NCBI GenBank assembly: GCA_951394405.1
Contig: OX596336.1
Span: 1,178,001-1,242,000, forward strand
Direction of reading: 5' to 3'
Origin: Coprinellus micaceus
Lineage: Eukaryota > Basidiomycota > Agaricomycetes > Agaricales > Psathyrellaceae
DNA: 64,000 bases
Every line of letters starts with the position of its first letter. The first letter of the stretch is position 1. Under the pieces are notes generated by a model that saw only the letters and a list, made by a program, of their open reading frames with translations, searched no databases and had not been told where the DNA came from. Positions 59,348 through 64,000 of the stretch are shown here, piece by piece. A program made the translations under genes and the position numbers.

Positions 59348-60017
59348 CCTCACGGTTTGATTCTCCCCTAATCGATCGCGAGCTCGTGTTTGGGCGCTTA
59401 GCCTGTCTTCCATGCGGCTGTATTCCCTTAGTCATCATTGTACCGGCTTTTGCCGACGCAACTCCGAGTCGACCCAATCCCCGACCTGGTTACGGTTGTC
59501 CAACACCTGTCTATCCTTGCTCTCCCGCTCCTGCGCACCCTCCCTCTATATACCGGACAACGCGGGGGCTACTGCTACCGGACTGCCGTTGGCCTCAATG
59601 TCCAAGAAACCCCTTATGCTCCACGCTACCCCTGGAGTACTTTATTTTCGTTCTTGTCATGACCCAAACCCTTCAGAACCCCTTCAGAACGGACCCGACT
59701 ATCGACGTCCTTGGTTGGCCTCGACATCTGGGCAGCCTCTTATCTAGTTCCCTTCTCGATTAGGTCTCCATTTATCATGGAGCCATGCCTAGATGGCTTG
59801 ATTCATATCTTACACCGATGGAGACCATGTTTCCTGATCTTTGACGCGGGGTCAAGTGAGCCTTGTTTGGACAGGGAACTGAATTGCGAAGGGCACTCTC
59901 GGCCAGTTTGCGTCATTTTTCTTCCTGACTGCGGAGTGAAGAAGCCCTTAATATATCGACTGACTCCCGCGCTCCCATGTATAACCCGTCGTCCCGTCGT
60001 CACGCCCAACTCTGCCC
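59348..60017. other. Intergenic region
   Basis: About 670 bases; frames present lack support. Element copy at 59392-59400, 45 bases after the BTB-5 stop. The promoter of the HtrL-like gene should lie here. Confidence 0.5.
59392..59400 (-). repeat. Recurrent element (reverse)
   Basis: 45 bases after the BTB-5 stop codon. Confidence 0.65.
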
Positions 60018-61337
60018 ATGTTCAAGATTCAGAAACGTCTGCAGCGCACCCTGGGTGCCAGTGTGCTGTTGGGTGCCCTATTTTGGTTTTCTCTTCTGCT
60101 ATCCTGGCGCCGCCCTTCTGTCCACGATATAGACAGCGCCCCGAGCTCGAAACATTCCCCAAACCACGCGCCGCCATCCTCCAGGCAGTCAGTCGACACC
60201 AGCGCCAACAATACGGCGAAACGAATTCTAATCGTATCGGGGCTGTTCCAACTCAGCAAGTCCAAGCATTCATGGGACATGTACCAATGGACACTGAACA
60301 TGTTTCTCGGTCGAATCACGACAGACGTCTACTTCTACACCTCTCCGCAGTTGGAACACCGGGTGCACCAGGTTCACTCCAGCTCTCCCGCCGCCTCCTC
60401 GTTTTTGAGGACAAATTCTAGCTACGCCACGCCGTTTGACGCACCGCCTATGGCAGCCCTCAAACAGACGTACGAAGGCCAGCATCGGTTGGATAGGGAG
60501 GGGGACGTGCACGGCCCGGAGTTATACGCGGTATGGAACGCGAAGCCATTCTTCGTGGATGCGGCTGTGAAGGAGATGAGGAGGGAAGGGAGAGACTACG
60601 ATTATGTGTTCTGGGTGGATGCTGGCACCTTCCGGCAGACACATACGTACCAGAAATGGCCCGACCCTTGGAGGGTAGATGGATTCTTCCGGGAAGCGCT
60701 GGAACACCAGGGAGCTGCCCGAGAGAACCAGGAGAAGGACATGGTTTTATTCCCTATCAATGATATCCCGAGCTACTGGTATCGACACTGGGCAGAGAAT
60801 ATGGGCCCTGTGGATTTCATTTTTAGCAAAGGTGCGTTCGATCATTATCTCGCCTTGAATTGCTTGCTTAGTTATGGCACAGGATCGTTCTTCGGCGGTT
60901 CCCCATCTGCACTTGAGTGGTACTCTGATACATTCTACGCTTACCACAACTATTTCCTCTCCCTTGGATATTTTGTCGGTAAGGATCAAAACATCATCAA
61001 CGCTCTCCTTCTCCTCTTCCCGCATCGCTTCGCAGTCCAATGGCAACGCGACCCTCGCACGGCTGCCCAGTTGTGGCCAAGAGGCAAGTGTGGCATGGAA
61101 TGGTATTACTATATCCACGTCCTCGCGAACAAAGAGGAGAGGGATGCGATGGAGAAGGCATGGAAGGGGAGAATGGACGGGTTTAAGGAGGGCAAGTTCT
61201 GGCGGAACGCACACGAGTTGCATCCGGATACGTGGAGGAGATGCCCCATCAGTCCTGGACTATCGTTCCAGCGGGTGGCGCAGGAGACGTTTGGGTACGG
61301 TTGGCAGAGGAGTAGAACGACTGTGGTGCCTCGTTAG
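60018..61337 (+). CDS. Type II membrane protein with HtrL/YibB-like domain
   Basis: A single exon of 439 residues. The N-terminus is short and basic (MFKIQKRLQR) and leads into one TM (ASVLLGALFWFSLLLSW) and a Ser/Pro-rich stem, the layout of Golgi glycosyltransferases. The lumenal domain has WNAKPFFVDAAVKEM and YDYVFWVDAGTFR, both typical of the HtrL/YibB/WlaTC family, which resembles glycosyltransferases. Later come WPDPWRVDGFF, GSFFGGSP and YFVGKDQNIINALLL, suggesting a GT-A-like sugar-transfer domain with DAG as metal site. Activity and substrate unknown. It separates BTB-5 from BTB-6. Confidence 0.75.
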   Translation: MFKIQKRLQRTLGASVLLGALFWFSLLLSWRRPSVHDIDSAPSSKHSPNHAPPSSRQSVDTSANNTAKRILIVSGLFQLSKSKHSWDMYQWTLNMFLGRITTDVYFYTSPQLEHRVHQVHSSSPAASSFLRTNSSYATPFDAPPMAALKQTYEGQHRLDREGDVHGPELYAVWNAKPFFVDAAVKEMRREGRDYDYVFWVDAGTFRQTHTYQKWPDPWRVDGFFREALEHQGAARENQEKDMVLFPINDIPSYWYRHWAENMGPVDFIFSKGAFDHYLALNCLLSYGTGSFFGGSPSALEWYSDTFYAYHNYFLSLGYFVGKDQNIINALLLLFPHRFAVQWQRDPRTAAQLWPRGKCGMEWYYYIHVLANKEERDAMEKAWKGRMDGFKEGKFWRNAHELHPDTWRRCPISPGLSFQRVAQETFGYGWQRSRTTVVPR

Positions 61338-61619
61338 GTGACTTCTCCCGTTTCTCTTCCATGTTGGCCTATTTGACGACCGATTTATGAGCGCTTATGG
61401 CGTTCACCGGACTTCTTGGACTATGCATCTTACACGAGGCAATAGAAGCTACTGAAGCTAGGCTAATAGTGCGCAGCAATCGAACAGCCGCATGGAGTCC
61501 ATTTAATTTGTAAGTGCACCCTGCGTATAAAGGTTCGTGAAGATAGGTGACTGCGGACTGTCCTTGTCTGGTGCCCCATCTGAAGGCCCTTACTGTCACC
61601 TTCAGATTGCGCATCTGCC

Positions 61620-62619
61620 ATGACCTCTGACTCTTTGGACTCCGCCTTTAGCAACAGAGACGTAGACTTCTATTGGGATCATGTAACATTTTTGGTTCGT
61701 CGTACCTCGTACTCCCCAAGGCTCCCAGTCTAACGAGGATTAAATTCAACCTTTAGGTCGAGGGACGTCTGTTCAGAGTCCCGCTCTACCATTTCGTCAG
61801 AGGCTCCGTAGATTTTGGGAGTCGGGACTATCGAGGAAACGACATGATTATCCTCCAGTGCGTCACTGTCGTGGAATTCCGCACGTTCCTCCGGTACCTT
61901 TTCCCAAGGTATGTGTTTAGTCCCAAGCCTGAGATTGTGACGGTTAGTGCGTGTGCTGACATACTGTGGTTTTGAGACCTCTTTCAATATCCACGACCAC
62001 GAACTTGACGAAGGAAGAATGGATCCGCATCTTGAAGGTCGCGACCCTATGGAAATTCAACGAAGTTCGCAAGGTCGCGGTAGCCCATCTCAACCCCCTT
62101 ATCGAGGGTCCGATCGAGTCTATTCGGCTCGGGAGATCCTATTATATAGGCCAGTGGGTGCTCAATGGCCTTGCAGACCTCTCTACGATGCCTGAGGTCC
62201 TTTCCGAGTTTAAAAGCGAGCTCATCGGTGATAAGACTACCGTCCGAATCTACCTCGCCCGGGAGGCGATGAAGTCTTGGAATGGCGTAGGGTCATTTCA
62301 CGAGTTCCTTTACGAGGAGCTTCGCTCAAGGTTCAACGACGAATTTGCGGATCTTGAATCACGAGAACACAACTACAGAACGAAAGAGGATATTGCGTAC
62401 GATGAAGTGCTGACGGTAGAACGCGAGGAGAAGGCACGGGAAATGGCAGCGCGGGTCGTGCGAGAGACAAAGGTGGAGCGGCGTCGGTCCAACGAACTCC
62501 AGGCGCGCCGGGGAAGGTTGGGGGTTCCTCAAATTGAGTCCCCCGAGAAACCTAAAACAACTCTCGCAACTAAGGCGCCGCGGATCTCGCACGGCCTCCA
62601 GAAGGCGAAGCAGCCCTAG
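61620..62619 (+). CDS. BTB/POZ-domain protein (BTB-6)
   Basis: Three exons (61620-61694, 61757-61908, 61977-62619) sum to 870 nt, 289 residues. Exon 1 begins MTSDSLDSAFSNRDVDFYW and ends in DHVTFL. Exon 2 has VEGRLFRVPLYHFVRGSVDF and ends FRTFLRYLFPR; it is shorter than in its relatives, so the BTB core is trimmed. Exon 3 has EEWIRILKVATLWKFNEVRK and the helical repeat, then a charged coil (EREEKAREMAARVVRETKVERRR) and a basic end. Adjacent to BTB-7, same strand. Confidence 0.85.
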
Positions 62620-62901
62620 AGAAGCGGGCGGAACTGATGAGCTTATTTATCCCTAATCCGTAGGGCTTCTTCTATTGGACTCTCTTCCTTCTCATACCCA
62701 CGGAATCTTATCCGACTGAATTCTTGAAGCCTCTAACCAATTGCACCTTCTCTGGTGCCGTAGCCTCCGCGTGGACGCGACTCTGTTGAAGAATCTCCAT
62801 GCCTTCGTGTCCCGTGTACTTCACTTAAATACTGCAGAAGTGAGCGAGGCTTGCGGGTCCTCAAATTGTTGCCTGTTCTATCTGTCTCCTTACCCTCCAG
62901 T

Positions 62902-63983
62902 ATGGAAGTCCGTTCGACAAACCCCATCGAGAACGAGCAGAGCGTTACGGACCCTAGTAAGGGTGTCGAGAGGCACTCCGTCTACTTCTGGGACCTTGTA
63001 TCGTTCACGGTACGTAGCTTTTGCCTCTAGCTTGTGTTTTATCGGAAGGCGTAAAATAGCTCCTCATAGGTCGAAAACCAACTATTCAGAGTTCCCAAAC
63101 ATCCATTTGTCTTGGGCTCTCCCACTTTTGCCAAAAGTCATGGCCCTCTCTCCGAGAGCGACTGCGCCTCGCTGGATTCCGTCGCGTTCCCGGGCGCGGA
63201 CAAGGATGCGCCGATCATTCTCGAGGGTGTAACAGCCGCAGAATTCGAAGTCTTCCTACAGCTTATGTTTCCGCAATCCGGGTTGCAGTGAGTTCTCTTA
63301 CGTTTGTAGAGTCCGTATTGGCCCCCATTTGACACTTCATCTGAAGGCCAGAGGAATTGACCACCACGGAGCTATCTAAAATCGGCTGGCTCGTCGTCCT
63401 CAAATTGTCGACAGCTTGGAAATTCATCCACTATCGCAAGATGGCGATCGACAAACTCAACACCCATATATCTGACCCAATAGAGCTTGTCAAACTGGCT
63501 CGGGAGTACAGCATCGTCAAGTGGCTCGCTTCTGGCTATAAAATACTCATCAAACGAAAAGACGCGATGACCGAGCAGGCGGGCGACGAGCTTGGAGTGC
63601 GGGTAGCCTTCAAGCTGTGCCTTCTGCGTGAGGAGTATGCGACTAGCAAGGCGGCAGCATCGGCTAGCGCCAAGAGCACCGATATTTGGGGGTCATCTAC
63701 TACCGCCCACCATCCATCAGCGCAAATGGGTATCGAATCGCGCATTCAGGCGGCTTTCAAGGAAGAGCTGGGGGAAATCTCCCGACTGGAGATGATGTTC
63801 AGGACAAAGGAAGAGAGGGAGGCAGACGAGGCAGTTCGCCAACAGGAAGAGGCGCGGGAGCAGGAGGCGAGGGTGATGAAGGATGAAGCGCTGAGGAAGG
63901 AAATGATTCGGACTGAGGTGGAAGAGGCCAAGGCCAAGCTGGCGGCAGCGGAGGAGGCGCATCATCATAAAAAAAGTCGATAG
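62902..63983 (+). CDS. BTB/POZ-domain protein (BTB-7)
   Basis: Three exons (62902-63009, 63070-63287, 63347-63983) sum to 963 nt, 320 residues. Exon 1 begins MEVRSTNPIENEQSVTDP and ends YFWDLVSFT. Exon 2 has VENQLFRVPKHPFVLGSPTF to FEVFLQLMFPQ. Exon 3 starts PEELTTTELSKIGWLVVLKL with the repeat WKFIHYRKMAIDKL, then a Glu/Arg/Ala-rich coiled coil (EEREADEAVRQQEEAREQEA) and a C-terminal HHHKKSR. Complete within the window; stop at 63981-63983. Confidence 0.85.
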
Positions 63984-64000
63984 CATTTGTGCGTGATATG

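Noticed and set aside
59386..59763. Cysteine/proline-rich plus-strand frame with a hydrophobic start
   Set aside because: It opens with GTG rather than ATG, and overlapping frames are equally open. No support for a gene.
62741..63232. 163-residue plus-strand frame
   Set aside because: It opens with CTG and is a frame-shifted reading of BTB-7 exons 1 and 2 and their intron.

Overview
This window is nuclear DNA from a filamentous basidiomycete, most likely a mushroom-forming Agaricomycete. Genes are dense and cut by many introns of about 50-60 nt. The housekeeping genes are eukaryotic (LSM4, DPH5, KRI1, cytosolic asparaginyl-tRNA synthetase, CTK3), and nuclear tRNA genes stand alone between them. 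The accessory families (intron-split BTB genes, F-box-like LRR genes, GH71 glucanase, DUF7330-like membrane protein) are typical of Agaricomycetes. No mobile element, virus, CRISPR array or bacterial operon was seen. Most proteins below come from exons joined by eye; where the summed exon length is a multiple of three, the entry says so.

Layout. 0.6-9.1 kb: an F-box gene with C-terminal zinc-finger-like cysteines, a proline-iminopeptidase-like hydrolase, an Erv2-type sulfhydryl oxidase and an F-box/LRR gene. 9.8-13.1 kb: DPH5, LSM4 and a small one-TM protein. 13.9-21.9 kb: three head-to-tail copies of an uncharacterised four-TM glycoprotein family, with a probable decayed fragment between copies 1 and 2. 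22.1-30.2 kb: a GPCR, tRNA-Ile, CTK3, AsnRS, tRNA-Asp and an SDR oxidoreductase. 30.7-40.5 kb, all minus: three BTB genes, an F-box-like LRR gene and a fourth BTB gene, plus a tRNA-His on the plus strand. 40.7-55.4 kb: GH71 glucanase, DUF7330-like protein, KRI1, a small PPxY membrane protein, an NTF2/SnoaL-like protein, a KEN-box protein and an EEP-family phosphodiesterase. 55.7-64 kb, all plus: a paralogue of the F-box-like LRR gene broken by one TGA, three more BTB genes and an HtrL/YibB-like type II membrane protein.

Themes. About eleven genes are likely ubiquitin-ligase adaptors: seven BTB, two F-box-like (one broken) and two F-box genes. Two single-TM proteins also carry N-terminal PPxY motifs, which can recruit WW-domain ligases. 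A short element, consensus TARGCGCCC, recurs in many intergenic spacers and almost never in coding sequence. It is the strongest signal not explained by the gene models.
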